Of a stretch of 64,000 nt of DNA, positions 8,345 to 17,440 are shown piece after piece. The DNA comes from Limimaricola pyoseonensis (GTDB taxonomy: Bacteria; Pseudomonadota; Alphaproteobacteria; Rhodobacterales; Rhodobacteraceae). The notes beneath the pieces are model-generated. The model searched no databases, had not been told where the DNA came from, and saw only the letters and a program-made list of their open reading frames with translations. Made by a program: the position numbers and the translations under genes. The DNA lies in contig NZ_FNAT01000003.1 in NCBI RefSeq assembly GCF_900102015.1, positions 310,001-374,000 on the forward strand, given 5' to 3'. Positions within the stretch are counted from its first letter, which is position 1. Each line of letters starts with the position of its first letter.

Positions 8345-9649
8345 ATGGATATCCGGTCACTGGGGTTGGGTCTCGCCTTCGCGCTGATGTGGTCCTCGGC
8401 CTTCACCTCGGCCCGGGTGGTGGTGAGCTACGCGCCGCCGCTGACCGCGCTGACGCTGCGCTTTCTTGCCTCGGGCGCGGTGGCGATCGGCATCGCGCTG
8501 GCGCTGCGCCAGACCGCGCGGCTGACGGCGGCGCAATGGCGCGGCGTGGTGGTGTTCGGGCTGTGCCAGAACGCGGTCTATCTCGGGCTCAACTTCGTGG
8601 CGATGCAGTGGATCGGCGCCTCGGTCGCCTCGATCATCGCCTCGACCATGCCGCTTCTGGTGGCGCTGATCGGCTGGATCGTGCTGCGCGAGCGGCTGTC
8701 GCCGCTGGCCGCCGCGGGCCTCGCGGCGGGCTTCGCCGGGGTGGCGGTGATCATGCTCGGCCGCATGGCGGGCGGCATCGACCTTCTAGGCCTCGCGCTT
8801 TGCGCCGTCGCGGCGCTGGCGCTGGCCATCGCGACGCTGGCGGTGCGCGGCGCGGCCTCGGGCGGCAACCTGATGATGGTGGTCGGGCTGCAGATGCTGG
8901 TCGGCGCGGCGGCGCTCATGGTGCCGGCGCTGCTGCTGGAGAGCTGGGTGGTCGACTGGACATGGCCGCTCGCCGTCGCCTTCACCTACACGGTGCTGGT
9001 GCCGGGGGTGCTCGCCACGCTGGTCTGGTTCGTGCTGGTCGGCCGGATCGGCGCGGTGCGCGCGGCGACCTTCCACTTCCTCAACCCGGTCTTCGGCGTG
9101 CTGATCGCGGCCGTGCTCCTGGGCGAGGCGCTGGGGCCGGGCGACGCGCTGGGCGTCGTGGTGGTGGCCGCAGGCATCCTCGCCGTGCAGATCGCGCGGC
9201 GGCCCCGGCCGGGCACCGGCGCCGCGGCGAGGCCGGCGGAACAGCCCGCGGGGGCTGTACGTTTTTCCGTCAGGACAGCGCGGGAGGACAGCATGTTCGA
9301 CTACAGCGACAGCCATACCACCATTTCCTCGGACCGTGTCAACGGCACCGAGGTCTTCGGCAAGGACGGCGGACGCGTCGGCCATATCGACCACCTCGTG
9401 ATCGACAAGAAGAGCGGCAAGATCACCTACGCGGTGATGGGCTTCGGCGGCTTCCTCGGCATGGGCGAGGAGCATCACCCGATCCCCTGGGCCAAGCTCG
9501 ACTACGACACCGATCTCGGTGGCTACCGCACCGACATCACCGAGGATCAACTCAGGGGGGCGCCGGCGCGGCCCGAGCGCTGGTTCGAGGACCGGCGCTG
9601 GGAAGAGGCGACCTACGCCCATTACGGCGCGCCCTATTACTGGATCTGA
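8345..9649 (+). CDS. EamA/DMT-family exporter, open frame continuing into a PRC-barrel domain
   Basis: Residues 1 to about 290 form a ten-helix drug/metabolite transporter with two EamA repeats: ALMWSSAFTSARVV at the start of repeat 1, TLRFLASGAVAIGIALAL, and FHFLNPVFGVLIAAVLLGE in repeat 2. Normal family length is 280-300. Here no stop codon appears after the last helix. The frame passes through a hairpin with a T-run (9241-9266) and reaches Met317, the natural start of a PRC-barrel protein, ending at residue 434. Either this is a true fusion, or the transporter lost its stop while the PRC gene keeps its own start. Substrate of the exporter is unknown. The transporter call is secure; the fused product is uncertain. 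Confidence 0.8.
   Translation: MDIRSLGLGLAFALMWSSAFTSARVVVSYAPPLTALTLRFLASGAVAIGIALALRQTARLTAAQWRGVVVFGLCQNAVYLGLNFVAMQWIGASVASIIASTMPLLVALIGWIVLRERLSPLAAAGLAAGFAGVAVIMLGRMAGGIDLLGLALCAVAALALAIATLAVRGAASGGNLMMVVGLQMLVGAAALMVPALLLESWVVDWTWPLAVAFTYTVLVPGVLATLVWFVLVGRIGAVRAATFHFLNPVFGVLIAAVLLGEALGPGDALGVVVVAAGILAVQIARRPRPGTGAAARPAEQPAGAVRFSVRTAREDSMFDYSDSHTTISSDRVNGTEVFGKDGGRVGHIDHLVIDKKSGKITYAVMGFGGFLGMGEEHHPIPWAKLDYDTDLGGYRTDITEDQLRGAPARPERWFEDRRWEEATYAHYGAPYYWI
9241..9266 (+). terminator. Terminator-like hairpin inside the EamA/PRC open frame
   Basis: ACAGCCC and GGGCTGT form a perfect 7-bp stem around a 4-base loop. TTTTT follows three bases later. It lies exactly where the exporter gene would normally end and 27 bases before the PRC-barrel ATG. 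Confidence 0.6.
9293..9649 (+). CDS. PRC-barrel domain protein
   Basis: From the internal ATG at 9293 a 118-residue protein starts MFDYSDSHTTISSDRVNG, a typical N-terminus of free-standing alphaproteobacterial PRC-barrel proteins. The barrel follows: VFGKDGGRVGHIDHLVIDKKSGKI, AVMGFGGFLGMGEEHHPIPW and LGGYRTDI. The C-terminal tail is Trp/Tyr-rich. PRC barrels bind RNA or protein, as in RimM and photosystem H subunits; a specific role cannot be inferred here. A good SD (gggaggac) lies at 9282-9289. This start shares the frame of the exporter upstream. A strong bidirectional terminator follows. Confidence 0.75.
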   Translation: MFDYSDSHTTISSDRVNGTEVFGKDGGRVGHIDHLVIDKKSGKITYAVMGFGGFLGMGEEHHPIPWAKLDYDTDLGGYRTDITEDQLRGAPARPERWFEDRRWEEATYAHYGAPYYWI

Positions 9650-9668
9650 TACGCCTGCCACGTGCACG

Positions 9669-9702
9669 AAAAAGGCCGCCGGATGACCCCGGCGGCCTTT
9701 TT
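9669..9702. terminator. Bidirectional terminator between PRC-barrel gene and aroC
   Basis: A perfect 9-bp stem GGCCGCCGG/CCGGCGGCC is flanked by AAAAA on the left and TTTTT on the right, so it can stop transcription from both convergent genes. Confidence 0.85.
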
Positions 9703-9726
9703 CGATCTCTTCCAAGAGATCGGCCT

Positions 9727-9744
9727 GGACCCTTGCAAGGGTCC
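9727..9744. repeat. 18-bp perfect palindrome before the aroC stop
   Basis: GGACCCTTGCAAGGGTCC is fully self-complementary and lies 5 bases beyond the aroC stop. It may be a 3'-end hairpin of the aroC mRNA that works with the terminator next to it. Confidence 0.55.
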
Positions 9745-9748
9745 GGCT

Positions 9749-10849
9749 CTAGCCGATGCGGCCGCGCACGCCCCCGGTCTGGCCGCGGTCGAGCAGGTAG
9801 TGGTCGAGCAGCACGCAGGCCATCATCGCCTCGGCCACCGGCACCGCGCGGATGCCGACGCAGGGGTCGTGCCGGCCCTTGGTGACCACCTCCGTGGCGC
9901 TGCCGTCGAGCTTGATCGAGCGGCGCGGCGACAGGATCGAGGAGGTCGGCTTCACCGCGAAGCGCACCACCACGTCCTGCCCCGAGCTGATCCCGCCCAG
10001 CACGCCGCCGGCATGGTTCGAGCCGTATTCCGGGCCGTTCTCGCCCATGAAGATCTCGTCGGCGTTGTCGCGCCCGGTCAGTGCGGCGGCCGCCATGCCC
10101 TCGCCGATCTCGACGCCCTTCACGGCGTTGATCGACATCATTGCGGCGGCGAGGTCGGTGTCGAGCTTGCCGTAGACCGGCGCGCCGAGGCCCGCGGGCA
10201 CGCCCGAGGCGGTCACCTCGATCATCGCGCCCACCGAGTTGTGGTCCTTGCGCAGCGCGTCGAGATAATCGGCCCATTCCCCCGCCGCCTGCGGGTCGGG
10301 GCACCAGAAGTCGTTGCGCTCGATCTCGGCCATGTCGAGGCGGTCGCGGTCGATCCGCTTTTCGCCCATCTGCACCATGTAGCCGGTGATCTTCAGATCC
10401 GGCAACAGCGCGGCCAGCGCGGCGCGCGCCACGCCGCCCGCCGCGACCCGGGCGGCGGTCTCGCGCGCGCTCGACCGGCCGCCGCCGCGATAGTCGCGCA
10501 GGCCGTACTTCAGGTGGTAGGCGATGTCGGCATGGCCGGGGCGGAAGGTCTCGGCGATGTCGCCGTAATCCTTGGAGCGCTGGTCGGTGTTGCGGATCAT
10601 CAGCTGGATCGGCGTGCCGGTCGAGCGGCCCTCGAACACGCCGGACAGGATCTCCACCGCGTCGGGTTCGCGCCGCTGGGTGGTGTGCTTGTTCTGGCCG
10701 GGCCGGCGCTTGTCGAGCCAGACCTGCAGGTCCTCCTCGCGGATCTCCACCCCCGGCGGGCAGCCATCCACCGTGGCGCCGAGCGCCGGGCCGTGGCTCT
10801 CGCCCCATGTGGTGACGCGGAACAGGTGGCCGAAGCTGTTGAGGGACAT
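9749..10849 (-). CDS. aroC: Chorismate synthase
   Basis: Converts 5-enolpyruvylshikimate 3-phosphate to chorismate using reduced FMN, the last common step of aromatic biosynthesis. The 366-residue protein has the three family signatures: [14 protein letters not shown] at the N-terminus (residues 7-20), the [14 protein letters not shown] block near the middle, and the C-terminal [17 protein letters not shown]. Length is normal for the bacterial monofunctional enzyme. It faces the thiamine transporter operon across a 275-base divergent region. Confidence 0.97.
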   Translation of the reverse strand: MSLNSFGHLFRVTTWGESHGPALGATVDGCPPGVEIREEDLQVWLDKRRPGQNKHTTQRREPDAVEILSGVFEGRSTGTPIQLMIRNTDQRSKDYGDIAETFRPGHADIAYHLKYGLRDYRGGGRSSARETAARVAAGGVARAALAALLPDLKITGYMVQMGEKRIDRDRLDMAEIERNDFWCPDPQAAGEWADYLDALRKDHNSVGAMIEVTASGVPAGLGAPVYGKLDTDLAAAMMSINAVKGVEIGEGMAAAALTGRDNADEIFMGENGPEYGSNHAGGVLGGISSGQDVVVRFAVKPTSSILSPRRSIKLDGSATEVVTKGRHDPCVGIRAVPVAEAMMACVLLDHYLLDRGQTGGVRGRIG

Positions 10850-10989
10850 GGGTGGGCACTCCTTTGCGGCCGGGTCGGGCCGGGCCTCAGTGCCACAAGC
10901 CGGACCCCTTGTCAGGTCTCAAGCGTTGTCCCGGTGCGGCGGCCGGAAGGGGACTTGCGCTCACCGCCCGATCCTCTAGCGTCGCCACC

Positions 10990-11080
10990 ACCTCGGGGGG
11001 CCCGGCAAGGGCTGAGATGCGCGAAGGCGCGGACCCGTTGAACCTGAACCGGATAACACCGGCGGAGGGAAGGTTTCCGG
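10990..11080 (+). promoter_or_regulatory. TPP riboswitch (THI element)
   Basis: The conserved aptamer elements are present in order: gGGCTGAGATgc near 11010-11020, GGACCCGTTGAACCTGA (11031-11046), the GGATAACACCGGC helix, and GCGGAGGGAA at 11062-11071. This is the thiamine pyrophosphate aptamer. It lies upstream of thiB, so it senses TPP and controls the thiamine uptake operon. Confidence 0.93.
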
Positions 11081-11086
11081 ACGACG

Positions 11087-11121
11087 CGTCCTCCCTTGCT
11101 CTTCGCCCGCAACGGAGGACG
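11087..11121 (+). promoter_or_regulatory. Putative SD-sequestering stem of the TPP riboswitch
   Basis: CGTCCTCC (11087-11094) is exactly complementary to GGAGGACG (11114-11121), which contains the thiB Shine-Dalgarno; the ATG is at 11125. No T-run terminator is visible, so control is probably at translation initiation. Confidence 0.65.
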
Positions 11122-11124
11122 ACC

Positions 11125-12111
11125 ATGATCCATCGCCTGCCTGCGGGTCTCGCTCTCACCCTCGCCGCCGCCCCGGCGCTGGCGCAGTCCGAGACGCTGA
11201 CCGTCTACGCCCCCGACTACTTCGCCTCCGAATGGGGGCCCGGCCCCGCCATCGAGGCGGCCTTCGAGGCCGAATGCGGCTGCGACCTCGAATACCAGAC
11301 CGGCGATCTCATGCCGCGGCTGCTGCTCGAGGGCGCGCGCACCGAGGCCGACGTGGCGATCGGCCTCGATTCGACCGAGATGGCCCGCGCCCGCGAGACC
11401 GGCCTCTTCGCGCCGCACGGCGCGCCGACCGGCGAGCTGACGCTGCCGATCGCGTGGGAGGACGAGGTCTTCCTGCCGTTCAACTGGTCCTACCTCGCCT
11501 TCGTCTACGACAACGAGGCGCTGGGCGAGGTGCCCGCGAGCTTCGCCGAGCTGGTGGCCGCGCCGGACGATCTCAGGATCGCGATCCAGGACCCGCGCAG
11601 CTCGGTTTCGGGGCTGTCGCTGGCGCTCTGGGCCGACGAGGTGTTCGGCGACGAGGCCGAGGAGAAATGGGCCGCGCTGGCGCCGAAGATCGTCACGGTG
11701 ACGCCGGGCTGGTCCGAGAGCTACGGCCTCTTCACCGAGGGCGAGGTCGACATGGTGCTGAGCTACACCACCTCGCCCGCCTATCACCGGATCGCCGAGG
11801 AGGACGACACCGTCTCGGCCGCGATCTTCGAGGAGGGCCACTACATGACGATCGAGCTGGCCGCGATGCTGGAGGGGACCGACAACCCCGACCTGGCGCG
11901 CCGGTTCATGGAATTCGTCGTGAGCGACACCTTCCAGGAGATCATCCCGACCTCGAACTGGTCCTACCCCTCGGCGATGCCGGCGGCGGAATGGCCCGAG
12001 GGCTTCCGCGACCTGCCGCTGCCCGAGCAGGCGATCTGGCTGCCCGAGGCGGAGGCTTCCGAGGCGCGCGACCCGGCCATCGCGGCATGGCAGCAGGGCC
12101 TGTCGCGGTAA
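11125..12111 (+). CDS. thiB: Thiamine ABC transporter, periplasmic binding protein
   Basis: A 328-residue secreted solute-binding protein. A signal peptide (MIHRLPAGLALTLAAAPALAQ) is followed by the family opening ETLTVYAPDYFASEWGPG. Characteristic ThiB segments include EADVAIGLDS, LPFNWSYLAFVYDN, QDPRSSVSGLSLALWA and MVLSYTTSPAYH. It captures thiamine or its phosphates in the periplasm for ThiPQ. The ATG at 11125 has SD ggagga. The same frame is open upstream but would have to be translated across the riboswitch, so that start is rejected. The gene overlaps thiP by 25 bases. Confidence 0.95.
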   Translation: MIHRLPAGLALTLAAAPALAQSETLTVYAPDYFASEWGPGPAIEAAFEAECGCDLEYQTGDLMPRLLLEGARTEADVAIGLDSTEMARARETGLFAPHGAPTGELTLPIAWEDEVFLPFNWSYLAFVYDNEALGEVPASFAELVAAPDDLRIAIQDPRSSVSGLSLALWADEVFGDEAEEKWAALAPKIVTVTPGWSESYGLFTEGEVDMVLSYTTSPAYHRIAEEDDTVSAAIFEEGHYMTIELAAMLEGTDNPDLARRFMEFVVSDTFQEIIPTSNWSYPSAMPAAEWPEGFRDLPLPEQAIWLPEAEASEARDPAIAAWQQGLSR

Positions 12112-13631
12112 TCCGCGTGGCGCGCTGGCCCGGCGGCCTGGCCGCCGGGCTGGTCCTGGCGCTAACGCTCGGCACGTTGGCGGCGGTGCTGTGGCGGGCG
12201 GGCTTCGCGCTGCGCCTCGGCCCGGCCGACCTCTCGGCGATCCGCTTCACGATCTGGCAGGCGCTGCTGTCGGCCGCGCTCTCGGTCGGCTTCGCGGTGC
12301 CGGTGGCGCGCGCGCTGGCGCGGCGGCGCTTTGCGGGGCGCGGGGCGCTGGTGACGCTTTTGGGCGCGCCCTTCATCCTGCCGGTGGTGGTGGCGGTGAT
12401 GGGGCTTCTGGGCGTGTTCGGCCGCGGCGGCGTGCTCAACGACGCGCTGGGGCTCGTGGGTCTCGGGCCGGTGTCGATCTATGGCTGGCACGGGGTCGTT
12501 CTGGCGCATGTCTTCTTCAACCTGCCGCTGGCGACGCGGCTGATCCTGCAGGGCTGGCAGGCGATCCCGGCCGAGCGGTTCCGGCTGGCGGCGAGCCTCG
12601 GCGCGCCGACCGGGCGGCTGCTGGAATGGCCGATGCTGCGGGCCGTGGCGCCCGGCGCCTTCGCGGTCATCTTCCTCATTTGCCTGACCAGCTTCGCCGT
12701 GGCGCTGATCCTGGGCGGCGGGCCGCGTGCGACGACGGTGGAGCTGGCGATCTACCAGGCGGTGCGCTTCGAGTTCGACCTGGGCCGCGCCGCGACGCTG
12801 GCGGCGGTGCAGTTCGGGCTGTGCGCGGCGGCGGCGGTGGCGGTGCGTGCGGCGGGCGGCGCGCCCGAGGCGATGGGCGGCGGGCTCGACCGGGTGGTCG
12901 AGCGGCACGAGGGCGGCGGCTGGTCGCGCGCGGCCGATGCGGCGTGGATCGCGCTCGCCGCGCTGTTCCTGCTGGCGCCGCTGGCGATGGTGGTGGCGCG
13001 CGGACTGCCGGGGCTCGTGGAGCTGCCCGACGGGCTCTGGGCGGCTGCGGGGCGTTCGGTCGCGGTGGCGCTGGGCGCGACGGCGCTGACGCTGGTGCTC
13101 GCGCTGGCGCTGGTGCTGCGCGGTGGCGTGGCGGCGCAGCTGTCGAGCCTGTTGCCGCTCGCCGCCTCGAGCCTCGTCATGGGCACGGGGCTGTTCGTCG
13201 TGCTCTACCCCTTCGTCGCGCCGCGCGACGTGGCGCTGGTGGTGACGGCGCTGGTCAATGCCGCGATGGCGCTGCCCTTCGCGGCCCGCGTGCTGGCCCC
13301 GGCCGTGGCGCAGGCGGAGGCCGCGCATGGGCGGCTGGCGGATTCACTGGGACTGCACGGCTGGGCGCGGCTGCGCTGGCTGATCCTGCCGCGCATCCGC
13401 AGGCCGCTGGGCTTCGCCGCCGGGCTGACGGCGGCGCTGTCGATGGGCGATCTGGGCGTCATCGCGCTCTTCGCGGGCGACGGGCAGGCGACGCTGCCGC
13501 TGTTGATGGTGCGGCTGATGGGCGCCTACCGGATGGAGCAGGCGGCGGGGGCGGCGCTGGTGCTGCTGGCGCTGAGCCTCGCGCTGTTCTGGGTGTTCGA
13601 CAGGGGAGGGCGGGTCGATGCTGCGGCTTGA
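12087..13631 (+). CDS. thiP: Thiamine ABC transporter permease
   Basis: A 514-residue inner-membrane protein with two homologous permease halves, about twelve hydrophobic helices in all. Each half carries the EAA cytoplasmic loop that meets the ATPase: RLAASLGAPTGRLLEWPML in the first and RLADSLGLHGWARLRW in the second. It moves thiamine from ThiB into the cytoplasm using ATP hydrolysis by ThiQ. Two starts are possible: ATG at 12087, inside the end of thiB, or GTG at 12117. I favour the ATG because the overlap suits coupled translation. Its end overlaps thiQ by 14 bases. Confidence 0.93.
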   Translation: MAAGPVAVIRVARWPGGLAAGLVLALTLGTLAAVLWRAGFALRLGPADLSAIRFTIWQALLSAALSVGFAVPVARALARRRFAGRGALVTLLGAPFILPVVVAVMGLLGVFGRGGVLNDALGLVGLGPVSIYGWHGVVLAHVFFNLPLATRLILQGWQAIPAERFRLAASLGAPTGRLLEWPMLRAVAPGAFAVIFLICLTSFAVALILGGGPRATTVELAIYQAVRFEFDLGRAATLAAVQFGLCAAAAVAVRAAGGAPEAMGGGLDRVVERHEGGGWSRAADAAWIALAALFLLAPLAMVVARGLPGLVELPDGLWAAAGRSVAVALGATALTLVLALALVLRGGVAAQLSSLLPLAASSLVMGTGLFVVLYPFVAPRDVALVVTALVNAAMALPFAARVLAPAVAQAEAAHGRLADSLGLHGWARLRWLILPRIRRPLGFAAGLTAALSMGDLGVIALFAGDGQATLPLLMVRLMGAYRMEQAAGAALVLLALSLALFWVFDRGGRVDAAA

Positions 13632-14313
13632 GGGGCTGGAGATCCGGCAGGACGATTTCGCGCTCTCGGCCGATTGGTCGCTGGATGACGGCGCGATCTG
13701 CGCGGTGATGGGGCCGTCGGGCGGCGGCAAGTCGACGCTGCTGTCGGTGATCGCCGGGTTCCTCGCGCCCACGCGGGGCCGGGTGGTCTGGGACGGGCGC
13801 GATTTGACCGGGCTGCCGCCCGCGGTGCGGCCGATCTCGATCCTGTTTCAAGACAACAACCTGTTCCCGCACCTCACGGTGGAGCGCAATCTCGGGCTCG
13901 GCCTCGACCCCCGTCTGCGGCTCGACGCGAACCAGAAGGCCCGCATCGCCGAGGTGCTGGCCCGCGTCGGCCTTGCCGGCCTAGGCGACCGCAAGCCCGG
14001 CGCGCTTTCGGGCGGGCAGCAGAGCCGGGCGGCGCTGGCGCGGGTGCTGCTGATGGACCGGCCGCTGGTGCTTCTGGACGAGCCCTTCGCCGCGCTCGGG
14101 CCGGGGCTCAGGGCCGAGATGCTCGATCTGGCGCGCGAGGTGCTGGCCGGGCCGGGGCGGACGCTCCTGATGGTCAGCCACGCGCCCGAGGACGCGGCGC
14201 GCATCGCCGACCGGATCGTGCTGGTGGGCGAGGGGCGCGCCGCCCCGCCCGGCGAGGCGCAGGCGCTGCTGGCCGACCCGCCGCCCGCGCTCAGGGCCTA
14301 TCTCGGCCTCTAG
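13618..14313 (+). CDS. thiQ: Thiamine ABC transporter ATPase
   Basis: A 231-residue ABC ATPase. Walker A GPSGGGKST is at residues 32-40, the Q-loop at FQDNN (78-82), the signature LSGGQ at 130-134, and Walker B VLLDEP ends with Asp-Glu at 154-155. The switch histidine is in MVSHAPEDA. Short length without a regulatory C-terminal domain is normal for ThiQ. It is the third gene of thiBPQ under the TPP riboswitch and overlaps thiP. No thiamine biosynthesis gene is in this cluster, so the operon serves uptake only. Confidence 0.95.
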   Translation: MLRLEGLEIRQDDFALSADWSLDDGAICAVMGPSGGGKSTLLSVIAGFLAPTRGRVVWDGRDLTGLPPAVRPISILFQDNNLFPHLTVERNLGLGLDPRLRLDANQKARIAEVLARVGLAGLGDRKPGALSGGQQSRAALARVLLMDRPLVLLDEPFAALGPGLRAEMLDLAREVLAGPGRTLLMVSHAPEDAARIADRIVLVGEGRAAPPGEAQALLADPPPALRAYLGL

Positions 14314-14422
14314 CCGGGCGCGGGGCAGGGACGCGGACCCCTGCCACTTCACTCTTCAAATACTCCGGCCCGGCGGTTCCGCCGCCGCGGCGCCGGGCCT
14401 TGGCGCGGGCCGTCCCCCAACG

Positions 14423-14447
14423 AAAAAGGGCGCCCCGCGGGGCGCCC
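14423..14447 (-). terminator. Terminator of the petABC operon
   Basis: A 10-bp perfect stem GGGCGCCCCG/CGGGGCGCCC is bounded on its left by AAAAA, which reads as TTTTT on the minus strand. It lies 22 bases past the cytochrome c1 stop. Confidence 0.85.
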
Positions 14448-14468
14448 TTCCTGGCCTGGCGTCGAGGA

Positions 14469-15326
14469 TCACTCCTCGGGCTTGCCGTATTTCGCGCGGT
14501 ACCAGATCCGCTTGTTGGTGAGGTAGAGCAGCACGGCGAGGATGCCCAGGAACAGCACGGCGGTGAAGCCGGCCTGCTTGCGCGCCTCGAGCTTGGGCTC
14601 GGCGGTCCACATCAGGAAGGCGGTGACGTCCTTCGAGGTCTCGACCACGGTGGCCGGGTGGCCGTCGGCGTAGACCACGTCGTCGCCCAGCAGCGGCGGC
14701 GGCATCGCGATCCACGAGCCGGGCGCCTTGTGGTGGCCTTCCTCGTCGATGCACTCCTCGGGGAAGCCGCCGGCGTTGAAGGCGACGTTGTAGTAGCCCG
14801 GGAAGTCCTCGGGGGCGCATTCGGGCGCCTCCTCGTAGCCCGCGAGCAGCGAGGTGATGTATTCCGGGCCGCCCATGCCTTTGAAGAGCTGGTTGAGGCC
14901 GGTGCCGTAGGGGCCGTGGAAGCCGGCGCGCGACTTGGCCATCAGCGACAGGTCCGGGGCCTCGGCCATCGCGCTCTTCGGGAACTTGTCGTTCGGCGTG
15001 GCGGGGCGCCAGTCGCCGTCGCCGTCGGCCAGCGCCTCGTCGAACACCTCGAACTGCGCGGCATAGGCCCGCACCTGGTCCTCGGGCAGGCCGGGGCCGC
15101 CCTCGTCATGCAGGTTGCGGAAGGCCACGTATTGCAGGCCGTGGCAGGCGGCGCAGACCTCGGTGTAGATCTGCAGGCCGCGCTGCAGCTGCATCTGGTC
15201 GAACGACCCGAACGGACCTTCGAAGGGGAAGTCGTAGTCGGTGATGTGGACTTCGGTCTCGGCGGCGGTCGCCGGGGCGGCGAGCCCCAGCGCCGCGACG
15301 GCGGCGAGCGTGACTTGTTTCAGCAT
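14469..15326 (-). CDS. petC: Cytochrome c1 of the bc1 complex
   Basis: The 285-residue membrane-anchored c-type haem subunit passes electrons from the Rieske centre to cytochrome c. It has a signal peptide (about 1-22), the covalent haem motif CAACH at residues 58-62 and the axial methionine region in [16 protein letters not shown] single C-terminal transmembrane helix ([16 protein letters not shown]) is followed by the cationic cytoplasmic end [12 protein letters not shown]. Four other cysteines are present. The start is the ATG at 15326, 15 bases after petB. It is the last gene of the petABC (fbcFBC) operon and is followed by a strong terminator. Confidence 0.96.
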   Translation of the reverse strand: MLKQVTLAAVAALGLAAPATAAETEVHITDYDFPFEGPFGSFDQMQLQRGLQIYTEVCAACHGLQYVAFRNLHDEGGPGLPEDQVRAYAAQFEVFDEALADGDGDWRPATPNDKFPKSAMAEAPDLSLMAKSRAGFHGPYGTGLNQLFKGMGGPEYITSLLAGYEEAPECAPEDFPGYYNVAFNAGGFPEECIDEEGHHKAPGSWIAMPPPLLGDDVVYADGHPATVVETSKDVTAFLMWTAEPKLEARKQAGFTAVLFLGILAVLLYLTNKRIWYRAKYGKPEE

Positions 15327-15340
15327 GTCTCTTGCCTCTC

Positions 15341-16684
15341 TCACTCGGCCGGCTTGACGACGGTGTGGGTGCCGCCGGTCTCTTTGTCGTAATGGGCCTT
15401 GAAGTCGTCCTCGATGGTCGCCGGGATCGGCAGCGGCTTCTCGATCACGCCGAGGATCGGCAGGATCACGAGGAAGTAGGCGAACCAGTAGGTGGCACCC
15501 AGCAGCGCGATGTAGGGATAGATCCCCTCGGCGGGCATCGCGCCGACCCACATCAGGACGATGAAGTCGACCACCAGCAGCGCGAACCACCACTTGAACA
15601 TCGGGCGATAGCGGCCCGATCGCACGCTCGAGGTGTCGAGCCACGGCGCCAGGGCGATCACCGCGATCGCGCCGAACATCGCCAGCACGCCGAAGAACTT
15701 GGCGTCGACGATGCCGAAGGTGATCCAGTTCGTGAACATCACGATCCAGACGTCGGCGGTGAAGGCGCGCAGGATGGCGTAGAAGGGCAGGAAGTACCAT
15801 TCCGGCACGATGTGCGCGGGCGTCGCCAGCGGGTTGGCCTCGATGTAGTTGTCGGGGTGGCCCAGGTAGTTCGGCATGAAGCCGACGATCGCGAAGAACA
15901 CCGCGAGGATCAGCGCCAGGGCGAACAGGTCCTTCAGCACGAAGTAGGGCCAGAAGGGCAGGGTGTCGCGCTTGGCCTCTTCCTTGGAGGTGCGGCGCAC
16001 CTCGACCCCGGTCGGGTTGTTGTTGCCGGTCGAGTGGAACGCCCAGATGTGGACGATGGTCAGGCCGGCGATCAGGAACGGCATCAGGTAGTGCAGCGAG
16101 AAGAACCGGTTCAGCGCCGGCTGGCCCACCGCCGAAGCGCCCAGCAGCCAGGTCTGGATCGCCTCGCCCACGAAGGGCACGGCGCCGAACAGGCCGGTGA
16201 TCACCGCGGTGCCGTGGAACGACATCTGGCCCCAGGGCAGCACGTAGCCCATGAAGGCGGTGCCCATCATCAGCAGGTACATCAGGATGCCGATGATCCA
16301 GGTCACCTCGCGCGGCGCCTTGTAGCTGCCGTAGTAGAGGCTGCGGAAGATGTGCAGGTAGACCGCCACGAAGAACAGCGAGGCGCCGTTCGAGTGGATG
16401 TAGCGCAGCATGAAGCCGCCGTTCACGTCGCGCATGATGTGCTCGACGCTGGCGAAGGCGAGGTCGACATGCGGCGTGTAGTGCATCACCAGCACGATGC
16501 CGGTGACGATCTGCAGCGCCAGGGTGAAGGTCAGGACGATGCCCCAGATCCACATCCAGTTGAGGTTCTTGGGGGTCGGGATCATCAGCGTGTCGTAGAG
16601 CAGGCCGAGGACCGGCAGGCGGTTGTTGAGCCAGCGCTCGCCGCCCGTCTTGGGTTCGTAGTGATCGTGCGGAATACCGGACAT
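15341..16684 (-). CDS. petB: Cytochrome b of the bc1 complex
   Basis: A 447-residue eight-helix membrane subunit carrying the two b haems and the Qo and Qi sites. Recognisable segments are [14 protein letters not shown], the [17 protein letters not shown] stretch of helix C and the Qo-site [14 protein letters not shown] (PEWY). Helix B contains LVMHYTPH and the paired region [13 protein letters not shown], which provide haem histidines. Length matches the unsplit mitochondrial/alphaproteobacterial form rather than a cyanobacterial b6. It lies 12 bases downstream of the Rieske gene and 14 upstream of cytochrome c1. Confidence 0.97.
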   Translation of the reverse strand: MSGIPHDHYEPKTGGERWLNNRLPVLGLLYDTLMIPTPKNLNWMWIWGIVLTFTLALQIVTGIVLVMHYTPHVDLAFASVEHIMRDVNGGFMLRYIHSNGASLFFVAVYLHIFRSLYYGSYKAPREVTWIIGILMYLLMMGTAFMGYVLPWGQMSFHGTAVITGLFGAVPFVGEAIQTWLLGASAVGQPALNRFFSLHYLMPFLIAGLTIVHIWAFHSTGNNNPTGVEVRRTSKEEAKRDTLPFWPYFVLKDLFALALILAVFFAIVGFMPNYLGHPDNYIEANPLATPAHIVPEWYFLPFYAILRAFTADVWIVMFTNWITFGIVDAKFFGVLAMFGAIAVIALAPWLDTSSVRSGRYRPMFKWWFALLVVDFIVLMWVGAMPAEGIYPYIALLGATYWFAYFLVILPILGVIEKPLPIPATIEDDFKAHYDKETGGTHTVVKPAE

Positions 16685-16696
16685 CAGAGTCTCTCC

Positions 16697-17257
16697 TCAG
16701 CCGAGCTTGATGGTCGTCTCGTCGACGAATTCGGCGACGGGAACGGGCAGGTTGGCCGGGGCGGGGCCTTTGCGGATCCGGCCCGAGGTGTCGTAGTGCG
16801 AGCCGTGGCAGGGGCAGAACCAGCCGCCGAAATCGCCCTGTTCGCCGAGCGGCACGCAGCCCAGATGGGTGCAAACGCCCATCTGCACGAGCCAGATGCC
16901 CTCTTCGTCAAGCGCGCGGTTCTCGTCGGTGGCGACGGCTTCGCCGCCCAGGTTCTCGTTGCGCGCCAGCGGGTCGGGCAGCGAGGCCGGGTCGACCTCG
17001 CGGGCCTCGGCGATCTCGGCCTCGGTGCGGGCGCGGATGAAGACCGGCTTGCCCTGCCACAGCACGGTGAGCTGGCTGCCCGGGGCCACGCCCGAGACGT
17101 CGACCCGGATCGAGGCCAGCGCCAGAACGTCGGCGGAGGGGTTCATCTGGTTGACCAGCGGCCAGACCGCGGCACCGGCAGCGACGGCGCCCGCCCCGGC
17201 GGTGGCGTAGTAGAGGAAATCGCGGCGGGTGCCCTGATGTTCGTCTGCGTGTGACAC
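16697..17257 (-). CDS. petA: Rieske iron-sulfur subunit of the bc1 complex
   Basis: A 186-residue protein exported by the Tat system: twin arginines at residues 11-12 ([12 protein letters not shown]) start an uncleaved membrane anchor. The 2Fe-2S cluster ligands lie in CTHLGC (Cys129, His131, Cys134) and CPCHGSHYD (Cys148, Cys150, His151), so two cysteines and two histidines bind the cluster and the other two cysteines form the usual disulfide. It oxidises ubiquinol at the Qo site of PetB and reduces cytochrome c1. It is the first gene of the operon and is divergent from the GFA-family gene. Confidence 0.97.
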   Translation of the reverse strand: MSHADEHQGTRRDFLYYATAGAGAVAAGAAVWPLVNQMNPSADVLALASIRVDVSGVAPGSQLTVLWQGKPVFIRARTEAEIAEAREVDPASLPDPLARNENLGGEAVATDENRALDEEGIWLVQMGVCTHLGCVPLGEQGDFGGWFCPCHGSHYDTSGRIRKGPAPANLPVPVAEFVDETTIKLG

Positions 17258-17440
17258 GGGGGTGGGTCTCCGGTATGGCTGGGGCGGCGTCGCCCGGACG
17301 GCAAAAGACCGCGGGCCCGGGGGACCCGCTCGGTGTTTTGGCGCTGTTTAGCCATTGAGATCGCGCCCGTCCAGCGGACAATACCGCGCAGCCGGCCGGC
17401 AGATAGGGCGCGTGGCCATACGGTAAAGGGAGGGGGCGCG

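Noticed and set aside
10852-11124. An upstream in-frame extension of thiB
   Set aside because: It would require translation across the TPP aptamer, and it places residues before an obvious signal peptide. The ATG at 11125 has the SD.
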